NCBI RefSeq assembly: GCF_900188085.1 | Contig: NZ_FZOU01000003.1 | Coordinates: forward strand, 186,001 to 250,000 | DNA from: Granulicella rosea | Lineage (GTDB): Bacteria > Acidobacteriota > Terriglobia > Terriglobales > Acidobacteriaceae | Direction: 5' to 3' | Length of the DNA stretch: 64,000 bases | Part shown: in pieces, positions 8,975 through 20,626 of the stretch | How positions within the stretch are numbered: the stretch's first letter is position 1 | Layout: each line of letters begins with the position of its first letter | The notes under the pieces: generated by a model | What the model was told of the DNA's origin: nothing | The model's database searches: none | Seen by the model: only the letters and a program-made list of their open reading frames with translations | Position numbers and translations under genes: made by a program

Positions 8975-9379
8975 TCAGGCGAGTTGCGAGGTGCAGAACT
9001 TGCAGCGCCTGGCCGCGATCGGCACGTCGGAGAGGCACTCCGGGCAGGGCTTGGTCGTCGGTGCGACGACCTCAGCAGGCTTCTTCACCTTGGCCAGCAG
9101 ATAGTTGAGCGGCACGACGACGAAGAAGTACACCACACCCGCGACGATCAGGAAATTGATGACGGCGTTCAGGAAGCTGCCGTACTGGATCGGCGTGCCG
9201 TTCAGGTCGAAGACGACCTTTGAGAAGTCGGGCTTCTTGATGATGGCGGCGATGAACTGCATCAGGATGTTATTGGTCAGCGCCGTGACGACCGCGCCGA
9301 ACGCGCCGCCGATGATGACGGCGACGGCCAGATCGACAACATTGCCGCGGAGGATGAAATCGCGAAAGCCTTTAAGCAT
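8975..9379 (-). CDS. mscL: Large-conductance mechanosensitive channel MscL with zinc-ribbon tail
   Basis: 134 residues. The N-terminal MLKGFRDFILRGNVVDLAVA and the pore helix GGAFGAVVTALTNNILM are canonical MscL; the second transmembrane helix spans about 72-92. After the usual C-terminal helix there is an added tail with CPEC (C112, C115) and CKFC (C126, C129), a zinc-ribbon pattern absent from E. coli MscL. MscL opens under membrane tension to release solutes during osmotic downshock. Start at 9379 is preceded by CGGAG at 6-nt spacing. Confidence 0.95.
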   Translation of the reverse strand: MLKGFRDFILRGNVVDLAVAVIIGGAFGAVVTALTNNILMQFIAAIIKKPDFSKVVFDLNGTPIQYGSFLNAVINFLIVAGVVYFFVVVPLNYLLAKVKKPAEVVAPTTKPCPECLSDVPIAARRCKFCTSQLA

Positions 9380-9479
9380 GGTTTCTCCGGTTGAAACAAA
9401 GATGAGCCCGTCGGGTATGGGTTGGAGTATACCCCAGAGGTGGTATGGCGGAGCGTGGGAAAACCTGGCCAAAAACCAC

Positions 9480-9797
9480 CTAAGGGCGAACCGATTTGCC
9501 CCCGGCAAACCACAGCGCATACGGATAGGCGAGCAAAAAGAAGATCATCGCCAGCGCCATCAGGTCCATGTAGATGCAGAGCACGACGCCTCCGTGGTAG
9601 AAGCTCCAGCGGCGTTGAATGCAGCGAATCGTGTCGATCGTCCCGGCGATGCAAACGGCAAGCGGCAGCAGGAGCAGCAGCGTGGTGCGGTTGTGCGGGA
9701 AGTCCGAGAGCGGGAACGACCAGGCCAGGCTCGCGACCACCAGCACGTTCCCCCGGATGAGGGAACGCCGGCGCGGGTTGAGGTATTCGAAGATCAA
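9480..9797 (-). CDS. Small polytopic membrane protein, unknown
   Basis: 105 residues, function not recognised. Two or three hydrophobic segments: about 16-28, 38-53 and 73-97. Basic residues in the N-terminus and first loop suggest an inside N-terminus. The gene lies about 100 bp upstream of mscL on the same strand and 53 bp from the VWFA protein gene. No enzymatic motif is visible. Hydrophobicity pattern and codon use support a real gene. Confidence 0.6.
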   Translation of the reverse strand: MIFEYLNPRRRSLIRGNVLVVASLAWSFPLSDFPHNRTTLLLLLPLAVCIAGTIDTIRCIQRRWSFYHGGVVLCIYMDLMALAMIFFLLAYPYALWFAGGKSVRP

Positions 9798-9849
9798 AAC
9801 CGGTTGCGGTCCTCTGCTTCCAGCATATGCCTCCGGCTTGCGATCAAGC

Positions 9850-11787
9850 CTAATGCGGTGCGTTTACAGGCGTGTCCGCAGCCGGTTTCGGCGGCACGGG
9901 TGCGGCGGATGCAGTAACCGGCGGCAGATTTTTGACGGCGTCGACGGGAATTTCAACCGCGCCGATGTGGCTGTCCAGCGCGTCGTGGACCGCGATGCGC
10001 AGGTAGTACTCGCCCTTGGCCGGGACGCTGACCTCCTGGTGAAAGGGCACGCCGCCGTGCATCGTCGCGTTGTACTGCGCGGCGGTGATGTTGGCCTCGG
10101 TGTCGCGCAGGGAGATGTTGATCAACTGGCCCTCGGGATCGTAGACATAGACGACCCACTGCAGCGAGCAGTGGTACTTGCCCTCGGCCGTGTGTTCGAA
10201 GGTAATCATGCGCGGATCGGCGGCGTAGTCGACCGCATAGCGGCGATACGGACCGTGCGCCTTTTTGGGGTCGGGGTTGACCTGGTTGCCGGGCGCGACC
10301 TCGGGCTCGTTCTCGGCGGAGACGGGCAGGGCGCGCACCTTGAAGATGATCTGCGTCGAGCCGGGCGAGCCATGCATCATGGCGGTGTGGACGGCGGGCG
10401 GGGTCGGCGTGGCGGTGGCCGCGGTCTCGGTGTGTCCCTTCTTTGGCGGCGCGTCGGGGTCGTCGGAGTAGTATCCGTGGCGATAGGAGAGGTTGTACCC
10501 CTGCTGCGCGAGCGTAACTTTGATGGGGCGGTAGTCGCCGTTCCACTTCGTGTCCGACGGCGCGTAGGTCAGGGTGTAGTAGTTGGAGCCGTTTTCGATA
10601 GCCTTGGTGACTGCCTGCGCGAGGCCGTTGGTGTTGATGTACGCCTCGCCGCCCGTATCCTGCGCCATGCGCTGCATGGTGGCGTGTTCGCCGGTGGTCT
10701 TGTTGAAGAAGGCGGTGTTGGCCTGGCCGAAGGCTGCGGGGTTGCGCGCGAACTTCGCGCCGGAGGTGGACGCGTCGAACATGGGCGCGACCATCAGGCC
10801 GCGCGCGTCCACGGGATAGACCGCGACCTGGCTGCGTGCGAGCAGGTTGGTCGTCTCGCGGTACTCATCTTCCATCTCCAGAACCGCCGCGAAGGGATCG
10901 CCACCCGCCGCGCCAACCTCGCCATCGGGCAGGATGTCGAGCGGGAAGGAGCCGGAGAACCAGATGAGATTCTTGCGGCCGGGTAGATTCGACAGGTAGC
11001 GCGCAAGGTTGTTCATCGCGTCCAGCGTGTACTCCACGCGCTGCTGAATCATGAAGGACTGCTCGATGGATTCGAAGGTGGAGACGTTGGCCGAGATCTG
11101 GGCCATGCCGAAGTCGCTCAGATCGCCGCTATCCGCGGTGGCGCCGTTGGCGGGATCGTCGAGCAGCAGCGAGGCGCGGATGCTCTTCGTCTTGTTGATC
11201 GCCGTCTTCAGCACATCGGGATCGGAGGTAAAGCCTTGCAGCAGAACGAGCTTCGAGGTGAGGCCGAAGATGGCGACGCGGGTGCCGGGCTTCGCATGCT
11301 TCAGATAGTCGAGCAGTTGGTTGCGGACGAACATCTGGTCCTTCAACGGCGTGTTCAGCGTATCGAGCAGCACGATGTTCAGCGCGCTGTTAACGGGCGC
11401 GGGCTCGAAGTTGGTGAAGATGCCGGGCGGCATCTTGGGCATCGGCTCGAACTTGGCGGCGGCCGCGTCGGTCAGGGCCGAGTGTTCGTCGAAGCTCTTG
11501 ATCTGCTGCGGCTTCTTGCTCTCGAGCAGGGTGAAGTCGCTCTGCTTCAAGCCGTGGACGGGGTGATGATCGCGATCGGTCACGACCACATCCACGACGA
11601 CCAGCTTGGCGGTCGAGTGCAGTGTCGTGATGCCCTCGTCTTTTACGAGCTGAGTCGTGGGCGCGGCGGCCGTTTTGGCGGGCGCTTGAGCCGTGGTTTG
11701 GGACGGCGCCTGGGCAGCGGTTTGTGCGATGGCCGGGATGCCGGCGAACGTCGCAAGAGCAAGGGCAGCGGGTAGAAGACGCGGCAT
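9850..11787 (-). CDS. Secreted VWFA-related protein of the Acidobacterial type
   Basis: 645 residues from ATG 11787 (GAGG 8 nt upstream). Signal peptide about 1-21 ending AIAQ. Then an Ala/Gln/Thr-rich spacer and the domain VVVDVVVTDRDHHPVHGLKQSDFTLLE (about 62-88), which opens the VWFA-related Acidobacterial family. Next is a von Willebrand A-like region with ALNIVLLDTLNTP in place of a strict MIDAS, GRKNLIWFSGSFP (about 285) and VYPVDARGL (about 335). The last 250 residues form a beta-rich region (YYTLTYAPSD, GYYSDDP, YYLRIAVHD) and a Pro-rich tail. Numerous paralogues are usual in Acidobacteria; the function is unknown, presumably extracellular or periplasmic binding. Confidence 0.85.
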   Translation of the reverse strand: MPRLLPAALALATFAGIPAIAQTAAQAPSQTTAQAPAKTAAAPTTQLVKDEGITTLHSTAKLVVVDVVVTDRDHHPVHGLKQSDFTLLESKKPQQIKSFDEHSALTDAAAAKFEPMPKMPPGIFTNFEPAPVNSALNIVLLDTLNTPLKDQMFVRNQLLDYLKHAKPGTRVAIFGLTSKLVLLQGFTSDPDVLKTAINKTKSIRASLLLDDPANGATADSGDLSDFGMAQISANVSTFESIEQSFMIQQRVEYTLDAMNNLARYLSNLPGRKNLIWFSGSFPLDILPDGEVGAAGGDPFAAVLEMEDEYRETTNLLARSQVAVYPVDARGLMVAPMFDASTSGAKFARNPAAFGQANTAFFNKTTGEHATMQRMAQDTGGEAYINTNGLAQAVTKAIENGSNYYTLTYAPSDTKWNGDYRPIKVTLAQQGYNLSYRHGYYSDDPDAPPKKGHTETAATATPTPPAVHTAMMHGSPGSTQIIFKVRALPVSAENEPEVAPGNQVNPDPKKAHGPYRRYAVDYAADPRMITFEHTAEGKYHCSLQWVVYVYDPEGQLINISLRDTEANITAAQYNATMHGGVPFHQEVSVPAKGEYYLRIAVHDALDSHIGAVEIPVDAVKNLPPVTASAAPVPPKPAADTPVNAPH

Positions 11788-11834
11788 CGGGGACCTCGGG
11801 CTACGGGGGAATTGTAACCCGAGGCGATGCGTAT

Positions 11835-12890
11835 TTAGGCGAGAATCGCAGCATCGGCGATGCGCGCAATCGACTCCTCGAAGGGCGCCGTGAGCACGCC
11901 GCGCTCCGTGATGATGGCGGTGATGTATTTTGAAGGAGTTACGTCGAAGGCAGGATTTTCGATGCCCACATTGTCCGGCGTCATCTGCTTTCCGTTCGAG
12001 TGCGTGACCTCTTTGCGGTCGCGCTGTTCGATGGGAATCAGGTCGCCGTGTGCGGTGTTCACATCGATCGTCGCCCAGGGCGCGGCGACATAGAACGGGA
12101 TGCCGAACTCCTTCGCAAGGATCGCGACGCCGAAGGTGCCGATCTTGTTCGCCGTGTCGCCGTTGGCCGCGATGCGGTCCGCGCCGACGATGCAGGCCTG
12201 GATGCGGCCCTTGCTCATCAGGTACGCGGCCATGTTGTCGCAGGCGACGGTGGTGGGGATGTTGTCCTTCATCAGCTCCCACGCGGTCAGCCGAGCGCCT
12301 TGCAGATAGGGCCGGGTTTCGTCGGCGATGACGTCGATCTTGTGCCCCTGCTCGACCGCCGCGCGGATGACGCCGAGAGCCGACCCGTAGCCACAGGCCG
12401 CCAGCGCACCGGCGTTGCAGTGGGTCAGGATGGTGCCCTCCTGCGGAAGCAGGGCGGCGCCGTTCGCCCCGAGAGTCTTGCAGTTGGCGATGTCCTCGTC
12501 GTACATCTCGTTCGCGAGCGCGATGACGGCCAGCTTGATCTCGGGAATCGGCGTGTTCTTCGCCGCGAGCGAGTTGTAAAGATCGCGGACGCGGTCGATG
12601 CCCCAGAAAAGGTTGACGGCAGTGGGACGTGTGGCGGCAAGGTGCGCGCAGATCTCGGCGACCTCGGCGTTCAGTGTCGGGATGTCGGTCGCGGTCGACC
12701 GGTCGATGCCGATCGCCACGCCCATGGCGCCGGAGACGCCGATGGCCATCGCGCCACGCGTGATCATGTCGCGGATGACGGTCGCAACCTGTTTGTAATC
12801 GGTGGCGAGGACGTAGACCTCCTCGTGCGGGAGCTTGGTTTGATCGAGGAAGTTAACGCCTTCAGGGAGCCATTCGAGGGTAGGAATCAT
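11835..12890 (-). CDS. mtnA: S-methyl-5-thioribose-1-phosphate isomerase MtnA
   Basis: 351 residues, the usual length. MtnA isomerises methylthioribose-1-phosphate to methylthioribulose-1-phosphate in methionine salvage. It belongs to the eIF2B-alpha/beta/delta fold. Visible signatures are RGAMAIGVSGAMG (about 45-57, normally RGAPAIGV), THCNAGALA with the catalytic Cys (about 157-165), ADETRPYLQGARLTAWEL (about 190) and GADRIAANGDTANKIGT with the catalytic Asp (about 234-250). No other methionine-salvage gene is in the window. It is divergent from the DUF4160 gene with a 46-bp spacer. Confidence 0.95.
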   Translation of the reverse strand: MIPTLEWLPEGVNFLDQTKLPHEEVYVLATDYKQVATVIRDMITRGAMAIGVSGAMGVAIGIDRSTATDIPTLNAEVAEICAHLAATRPTAVNLFWGIDRVRDLYNSLAAKNTPIPEIKLAVIALANEMYDEDIANCKTLGANGAALLPQEGTILTHCNAGALAACGYGSALGVIRAAVEQGHKIDVIADETRPYLQGARLTAWELMKDNIPTTVACDNMAAYLMSKGRIQACIVGADRIAANGDTANKIGTFGVAILAKEFGIPFYVAAPWATIDVNTAHGDLIPIEQRDRKEVTHSNGKQMTPDNVGIENPAFDVTPSKYITAIITERGVLTAPFEESIARIADAAILA

Positions 12891-12936
12891 GTCGTATTTA
12901 GTTTATCGCGGATGAGCTTGGGCGTAGGATTTCGGT

Positions 12937-13197
12937 ATGGGGTCGTTGCGGTTCGACGGAGTAAGATTTTTCGTTTACGTCGATGACCACCCGCCCCCGC
13001 ACGTGCACGCAAAGTATGCGGAGACGGAGGCTGTTCTCGATCTTTTACCAGACAGTGGGATTGCGATCTCAAGCAGACCCTTCGCAATCGATCCGCCGAA
13101 CGCGAAGGCTAGCGATTTGAAGAAGATACTCAAAGTCGCGCGCGATCACGAGGCGGTCCTTCGAGAACTTTGGCAGAGCATCCATGGAGGGAAGTGA
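12937..13197 (+). CDS. DUF4160 domain protein
   Basis: 86 residues. The pattern FFVYVDDHPPPHVHAKYAE (about 11-29) is the core of DUF4160. Function is unknown, but DUF4160 and DUF2442 genes are frequent neighbours and have been suspected to act as toxin-antitoxin-like pairs. Here the DUF2442 gene starts 1 bp after this stop. Base composition is visibly less GC-rich than that of the flanking mtnA and pyrE, hinting at an acquired cluster. Confidence 0.85.
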   Translation: MGSLRFDGVRFFVYVDDHPPPHVHAKYAETEAVLDLLPDSGIAISSRPFAIDPPNAKASDLKKILKVARDHEAVLRELWQSIHGGK

Positions 13198-13198
13198 G

Positions 13199-13567
13199 AT
13201 GACGGAAGAAGAGATCGACACTGCGACCAAGGAGATGATCGAAGGGGCTTTGGAGCGCGCGAAGAGCGAGCCTAAGGACGACCGCGTGACAGCTACGGCT
13301 GTGCGCTTCGACGCCGCGTTGCGACTGCTTCTGATCACACTGTCCAATGGACGGCGGCTAACGATTCCTCAGGAGGATTTGCAGCATCTCGCGAATGCAA
13401 GCGTTGAAGATGCATCAGATGTGACGATTGAGATGCGCGGGCGTGGAATTCATTGGGAGAAGCTGGACTTGGATTTCTCTGTCCAGGGGCTGATTGAAGG
13501 TAGGCGTGGAAATGCTCAGTGGATGAAAGATTTCAATGCGAGATTGCAAACCAACGTCGCTGCATGA
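13199..13567 (+). CDS. DUF2442 domain protein
   Basis: 122 residues from ATG 13199; GGAGG and GGAAGTGAG precede it. An in-frame ATG at 13184 overlaps the upstream gene and is less likely. N-terminal 35 residues are acidic and helical. The DUF2442 core follows (ALRLLLITLSNGRRLTIPQEDL, about 44-65), with the terminal GIHWEKLDLDFSVQGLIEG segment typical of the family. Proposed in the literature to be the partner of DUF4160; molecular function unknown. Confidence 0.83.
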   Translation: MTEEEIDTATKEMIEGALERAKSEPKDDRVTATAVRFDAALRLLLITLSNGRRLTIPQEDLQHLANASVEDASDVTIEMRGRGIHWEKLDLDFSVQGLIEGRRGNAQWMKDFNARLQTNVAA

Positions 13568-13601
13568 TCTTTAGTAAAAGCTCCACGGTGAATGCGGAAA
13601 T

Positions 13602-14135
13602 ATGACTGACGCGATTGTGATCCATCGTCCGGAAGAGATTGCTCAGCATATGGATCAAGTTCGTGAAGCGGCTCGAAGGGCTCACGATTGGATATCGCTC
13701 CAGAGTACCGATCCAATCGAGTTTTTGAAGAACGTTAAGTTTGAAAAAAAGGGATATCACCCTGTCACTCATGAGCCTTTAAATCTCATCGAGCAGGTCA
13801 ATCAGACCTGGACGTATTTGGTTGCTCTGCATGCTACGGAGTTGCTCTTCAAAGAACACCCCAGCGCCGGTGGGTTCAGGCTCGCTCCAGGCGCAAACGC
13901 ATCTCAGGAATTGGACATCATGAGTGTAGTCCCCGGAATGGTGGGAGCTGAAACGTTTGCTGCGACTTCACCTGGAAGCAATGGCAAGCTGAAAAGAGAT
14001 TTGGAGAAAATGGCTGGCCGCAGCGAATTGCATCGTTATGTCTTCTTCGCATGCCCACAAGAACGCTACCGGGAAACCCAAAAACAACTAAATCACTGCT
14101 CGAGTGGCGTGGAAGTCTGGTCGATAGCAATTTAG
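13602..14135 (+). CDS. Unknown protein, third gene of the DUF4160/DUF2442 cluster
   Basis: 177 residues, not assigned to a family with confidence. N-terminal half is helical (HMDQVREAARRAHDWI); a central LNLIEQVNQTWTYLVALHATELLF segment follows. The second half contains ELDIMS, GAETFAATSPGSNGKLKRDL and RYVFFACP, which loosely resembles a PD-(D/E)xK nuclease core (Asp, then Glu followed by Lys and a hydrophobic strand), but the catalytic pattern is not complete. AT content is higher than in neighbours. The stop is directly adjacent to the convergent pyrE stop. The gene follows DUF2442 by 34 bp and is probably co-transcribed. Confidence 0.6.
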   Translation: MTDAIVIHRPEEIAQHMDQVREAARRAHDWISLQSTDPIEFLKNVKFEKKGYHPVTHEPLNLIEQVNQTWTYLVALHATELLFKEHPSAGGFRLAPGANASQELDIMSVVPGMVGAETFAATSPGSNGKLKRDLEKMAGRSELHRYVFFACPQERYRETQKQLNHCSSGVEVWSIAI

Positions 14136-14780
14136 CTACTTTAGCGCGATATGCGCCTTCCGCACGTCCGTCGCGGTAAACACACTGACAAACTTAGCCT
14201 TCCCCGCAGCCGCTTCGATGGCCGCCCGCCCACCCTGTTCGCGGTCGACCAGACAGAGCACCCCGATGACCTCCATCCCCGCCTCGCGTGCGGCTTCGAT
14301 GGCCGTGATGGTCGAGCCGCCGGTCGTGCAGACGTCGTCCACGATGACCACCTTGGCGCCCGGCTTCAGGAAGCCTTCTACCTTGCGGCCGGTGCCGTGG
14401 GTCTTCTCGGACTTGCGGACGAGGAAGCCGTGGATGAGCTTCGGCTCGTCGCCGGGGTCTTCGGTCTCGTCGAGGTCCATCTCGGCGGCGAGCTGCTGAA
14501 TCTCGTGCCAGTCGGCGAGCGCCCATGCGCTGGCGCTGGCGGTGTTCGAGACCAGCGGATCGGCGCCCATGGTCAGGCCCCCGACGGCCTCGGCCTTCGG
14601 CATGTGCTTCTGGATGAGGTCGTAGAGCACCAGCCCGGCCAGGCGGCCACCCTCGGCGTGCAGCGTCGTGGTGCGGCAATCGATATAGTAGTCCGACTTC
14701 TTGCCGCTCGCGAGCGTGAAGTCGCCCAGCTTGAAGGAGTGGGTGGCGATGAGGTCGAGTAGCGCGGCGCGGGTATCCAT
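14136..14780 (-). CDS. pyrE: Orotate phosphoribosyltransferase PyrE with internal insertion
   Basis: 214 residues. Converts orotate plus PRPP to OMP in pyrimidine synthesis. The PRPP-binding motif VVIVDDVCTTGGS is at about 144-156, and YYIDCR plus VGGLTMGADPLV (about 66-77) are typical. Between the latter and the conserved GFLVRKSEKTHGTG (about 118-131) there is an extra, acidic stretch of roughly 25-30 residues (WHEIQQLAAEMDLDETEDPG region) not found in the common bacterial enzyme. Convergent, zero-gap neighbour of the unknown plus-strand gene. Confidence 0.93.
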   Translation of the reverse strand: MDTRAALLDLIATHSFKLGDFTLASGKKSDYYIDCRTTTLHAEGGRLAGLVLYDLIQKHMPKAEAVGGLTMGADPLVSNTASASAWALADWHEIQQLAAEMDLDETEDPGDEPKLIHGFLVRKSEKTHGTGRKVEGFLKPGAKVVIVDDVCTTGGSTITAIEAAREAGMEVIGVLCLVDREQGGRAAIEAAAGKAKFVSVFTATDVRKAHIALK

Positions 14781-14823
14781 GGCTCTACGCTAATTGGTTC
14801 TGCGGCGCGGGCGTGTGGAAAAG

Positions 14824-15759
14824 CTAGTCCTTCATCTTGTCGAGATGGCGGAAGGCGCCAGTCTGGATGAAGAGCACGAAGAAGATGGTGAAGTTATAGG
14901 TCGCATGCAGCAGGGTGGAGGCCGCGACCGACTTCAACCGAACACGCACGGCGGTGAGAACCCAGGACACGACCATGAGCACTGCAACCGAACGCCATGC
15001 ATAGCCGATCTGCGCGGCGTGGATGGCGGCGAAGCACGCGCTGCTGATGAGGCCCGAGACGACGAGAGCCGGCGTCGACAGCGTGTCGGTCGTGATCCAT
15101 GCCTGATAGGCGTCCGCGTTGCGCTTCAGCGAGATCCAGTCGAAGGCGATGGCGAGCGCCGGCAGCAGAAAGCCGCGGAAGATAATCTCTTCGGTCAGTG
15201 GCGCCAGCAGTGTGCCGAAGGCGACGATGAGCCACACGTCCGACTGCGTCTTGAAGAACTCCTCGATCGGCGCGGACTTTGGCGGCGTCAGCACCGTTTG
15301 CAACGCCTGCACGGCGATGCTAAGCACGACGCCTGCCGGGATGATCCGCAGCGCGTATTTCCGAGCGGCGGCGGCATTCCATTGCAGGCCGATGGCGAAG
15401 CCGCGCTTCCACATCAGCGGGAAGAACGCCCATGCCGTCAGCAGGGAGACGATGTAGGTCGCGCCCAGCGTCGCGAGCTGAATCTTCGGGTTCATCAGCC
15501 CTGGCAGCACCTGATCCAGGCCGCTCTTCCGACCGCCCGTGTGCATCAGGAGCAAGCCTGCCGCGACGCCCTGCGAGAGGAGCAGCAGGATAAAGATCGT
15601 GACGCCAAACAGCGCGGCATGCCCGAGGTGTGGCACGCGAGCGAGGACTGGCGGCGGAGGCGGAGCAGGCGAGTTCCACTCGCTGAGGCCAATGGACTCA
15701 GCGGGAGGCGGAGCGGGGCTAGAGGAGGTATGGGCTTCCGGCGGGAGTGGCTCGATCAT
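14824..15759 (-). CDS. CPBP-family intramembrane protease (CAAX/Abi type)
   Basis: 311 residues. A Pro-rich N-terminal cytoplasmic segment (about 1-45) precedes about seven hydrophobic segments. Catalytic motifs of the CPBP glutamic intramembrane protease family are seen: EEIIFRG (about 198), SACFAAIHAAQ (about 247) and LLHATYNF (about 292). Members process prenylated or other membrane substrates, or act in bacteriocin immunity; the substrate here is unknown. The gene lies upstream of pyrE on the same strand and 116 bp downstream of uvrA. Confidence 0.88.
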   Translation of the reverse strand: MIEPLPPEAHTSSSPAPPPAESIGLSEWNSPAPPPPPVLARVPHLGHAALFGVTIFILLLLSQGVAAGLLLMHTGGRKSGLDQVLPGLMNPKIQLATLGATYIVSLLTAWAFFPLMWKRGFAIGLQWNAAAARKYALRIIPAGVVLSIAVQALQTVLTPPKSAPIEEFFKTQSDVWLIVAFGTLLAPLTEEIIFRGFLLPALAIAFDWISLKRNADAYQAWITTDTLSTPALVVSGLISSACFAAIHAAQIGYAWRSVAVLMVVSWVLTAVRVRLKSVAASTLLHATYNFTIFFVLFIQTGAFRHLDKMKD

Positions 15760-15875
15760 GCAGGCTTCCTAAAAGCTGATTGAAGAACTAAACGAAAACC
15801 GTACCTCGGTGCTAGAGCCGCAGTGCTCTTTCAGTGCTTGTAGCATGACTGAATTTGCGTCATCGGCAGAGCGGA

Positions 15876-19031
<3,156 letters not shown>

Positions 19032-19274
19032 GGTGTGCGCGCTGCCGCCTTTCGGCCAAAGCTCTAGGATACGGCATCCAGAGGGAATGAAGTGAGATGG
19101 GACATTTGTGAGTCCCTCGTTAAAATGTACCGAAATGCACAACAGCGGCTAAGAATTCTAGCGTCTGACTGGCAGTAGGTTTGCGAGAATAAGGCTGTTG
19201 CACCTTTCGTGGTACATCGGGGCGTTTTTTGAGCCTTCCGCGAAAGTGATTGGCTGAGCGAAGAGGAGTTTCCC

Positions 19275-19460
19275 GTGGATCTGTCGATTGTCTTGGTTGC
19301 CGCTGTTCTGGCCTCGCTGGCGCTGGGTGTTCTGCTCGCGCATGGCATCTGCGTGGCGATGTTCCAGATCTTCCGGATTCACTCGCGCCAGGTGGCGATG
19401 ACGCGGTCGGCGCGCACGGCGATGAAGCCTGCGGTGACGGGCGGCGTGGTCGAAGGTTAG
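19275..19460 (+). CDS. Small single-pass membrane protein, unknown
   Basis: 61 residues, GTG start with GAGGAG 6-7 nt upstream. One long hydrophobic helix (about 4-30, beginning MDLSIVLVAAVLASLALGVL), followed by a basic tail with RIHSRQVAMTRSARTAMK. No motif recognised. It is in a stand-alone position between uvrA and the convergent STN-like gene. Confidence 0.6.
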   Translation: MDLSIVLVAAVLASLALGVLLAHGICVAMFQIFRIHSRQVAMTRSARTAMKPAVTGGVVEG

Positions 19461-19529
19461 AATTTTCAACGGTTTCGCTGACGTTTCCTGGGGTTGAGTC
19501 CCGCTGCGGATGTCAGTCGTCCTGACCGC

Positions 19530-19600
19530 GGCGAACCTGCCTCAGCAACCGAAGCCGCAACGCAAATGCACCACTTGTGGCAGGGCTGAAGCCTTGTCCT
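19530..19600. repeat. Possible diverged third copy of the two-hairpin repeat
   Basis: GGCAGGGCTGAAGCCTTGTCCTCAA (from 19579) resembles GGCACGGCTGAAGCCGTGCCCTTAA of the 49508-49577 copy at about 21 of 25 positions. The upstream CCTCAGC...GAAGCCGC is in the expected place of the second hairpin. Confidence 0.4.
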
Positions 19601-19625
19601 CAAGCAAAACCCACATTTTTCATTT

Positions 19626-20444
19626 TTATTCCTGCGGGGCAGTCTTTTTCTGCTGCATCTGCAAGAGCTGCTCGTAGATCTGCTGCGGCGTCTTGACGCC
19701 GTTGGGGGATTGGTCCGTCGTCGTCGCGGTGGAAGCGGCGGGGGTAGCGCTTGCATCGGATGAGGTCGCCGCTGCCGGGTTGTCACTCGTTACGGCTGTG
19801 GCCGCGGTGGCGGGCGACGGGGGCGGCTCGGAGACCGGCGGCGTCGGCGCGGACAGACGCATGGGAGGCTTGAAGCCCGATACCGGCCCAGGGCGTTGCT
19901 GTTGCGGCGGACGGTCGTCGTCCTGATCGCGGTCGTCCGACGCGCCGGCGCTGGGGCTCGGCGGGGTGGCGCCGCCGTGGCGCGGGGTCAGGATCAGCTC
20001 CGCGGGCAGCCGCGCGTCGTCTTCGACCAGCAGCATATTGCTGCCCGCGCCGTCCAGTAGCGCGTTCAACACCTCGCCGGGGCTGGCCGGGCCGTAGGCG
20101 CCGTAGACGCGCTCTTCGGTCACGCCGCCGGTGATCTTCATCCCGGTCTTCTGGGCGATGCTGCGCAGAATCTGGTTCAGGCTGGAGTTCTCCGCCTGCA
20201 CGGTAAGCTGTCCGCCGGACCAGGTGACGGTCGCGCGGCGAGCGGGCTGCTGCTCCGGACGCAGCGGCACGGGTGGCGCAACGGGGGCGGCGGGCAGTAC
20301 CGTGGGCGCGGTGGCCGGAATGGCGGCCGAAGGCTTCGCCTGGCCGGTCGGCGTCAGTTGCGCATGTCCCGCAAACGGCGCGAGCGCCAGCGCGGCGAAT
20401 CCCAGGAGCGAGTGATGAAGACGGGTTGACGGATGGGCCGGCAT
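19626..20444 (-). CDS. Secreted protein with STN/secretin N-terminal-like domain
   Basis: 272 residues. Signal peptide about 1-29 ending GHAQ. A Pro/Ala spacer leads to a compact domain at about 72-142: VTWSGGQLTVQAENSSLNQILRSI..., TGMKITG, GPASPGEVLNALLDGAGSNMLLVED. This alternation of strand and LxxILxxI helix matches the short domain of secretins and TonB receptors. The remaining 130 residues are low-complexity Pro/Ser/Thr/Ala with a short Gln-rich C-terminal helix. Possibly an envelope accessory protein; no partner secretin is nearby. Confidence 0.65.
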   Translation of the reverse strand: MPAHPSTRLHHSLLGFAALALAPFAGHAQLTPTGQAKPSAAIPATAPTVLPAAPVAPPVPLRPEQQPARRATVTWSGGQLTVQAENSSLNQILRSIAQKTGMKITGGVTEERVYGAYGPASPGEVLNALLDGAGSNMLLVEDDARLPAELILTPRHGGATPPSPSAGASDDRDQDDDRPPQQQRPGPVSGFKPPMRLSAPTPPVSEPPPSPATAATAVTSDNPAAATSSDASATPAASTATTTDQSPNGVKTPQQIYEQLLQMQQKKTAPQE

Positions 20445-20626
20445 ATCTTGGATAGTCAGGTATAGGACGGGCTGGCGAGCGCAACGTCATCGCAGCGCAG
20501 CCCTGCTGTTAATAGTCTACTGCGCAATCTGCCGGATCGCCGGGCGGAGCGCCGAACATATGTACTAGACTGGCAGAGCATTCGTACTGCGAACGGCTGA
20601 GGAGACGCCTCGCACAGGACCACTCT

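Noticed and set aside
11788..12282. N-terminal extension of the VWFA-type protein to 12282
   Set aside because: That part overlaps mtnA in another frame and would hide a clear signal peptide that starts at 11787.
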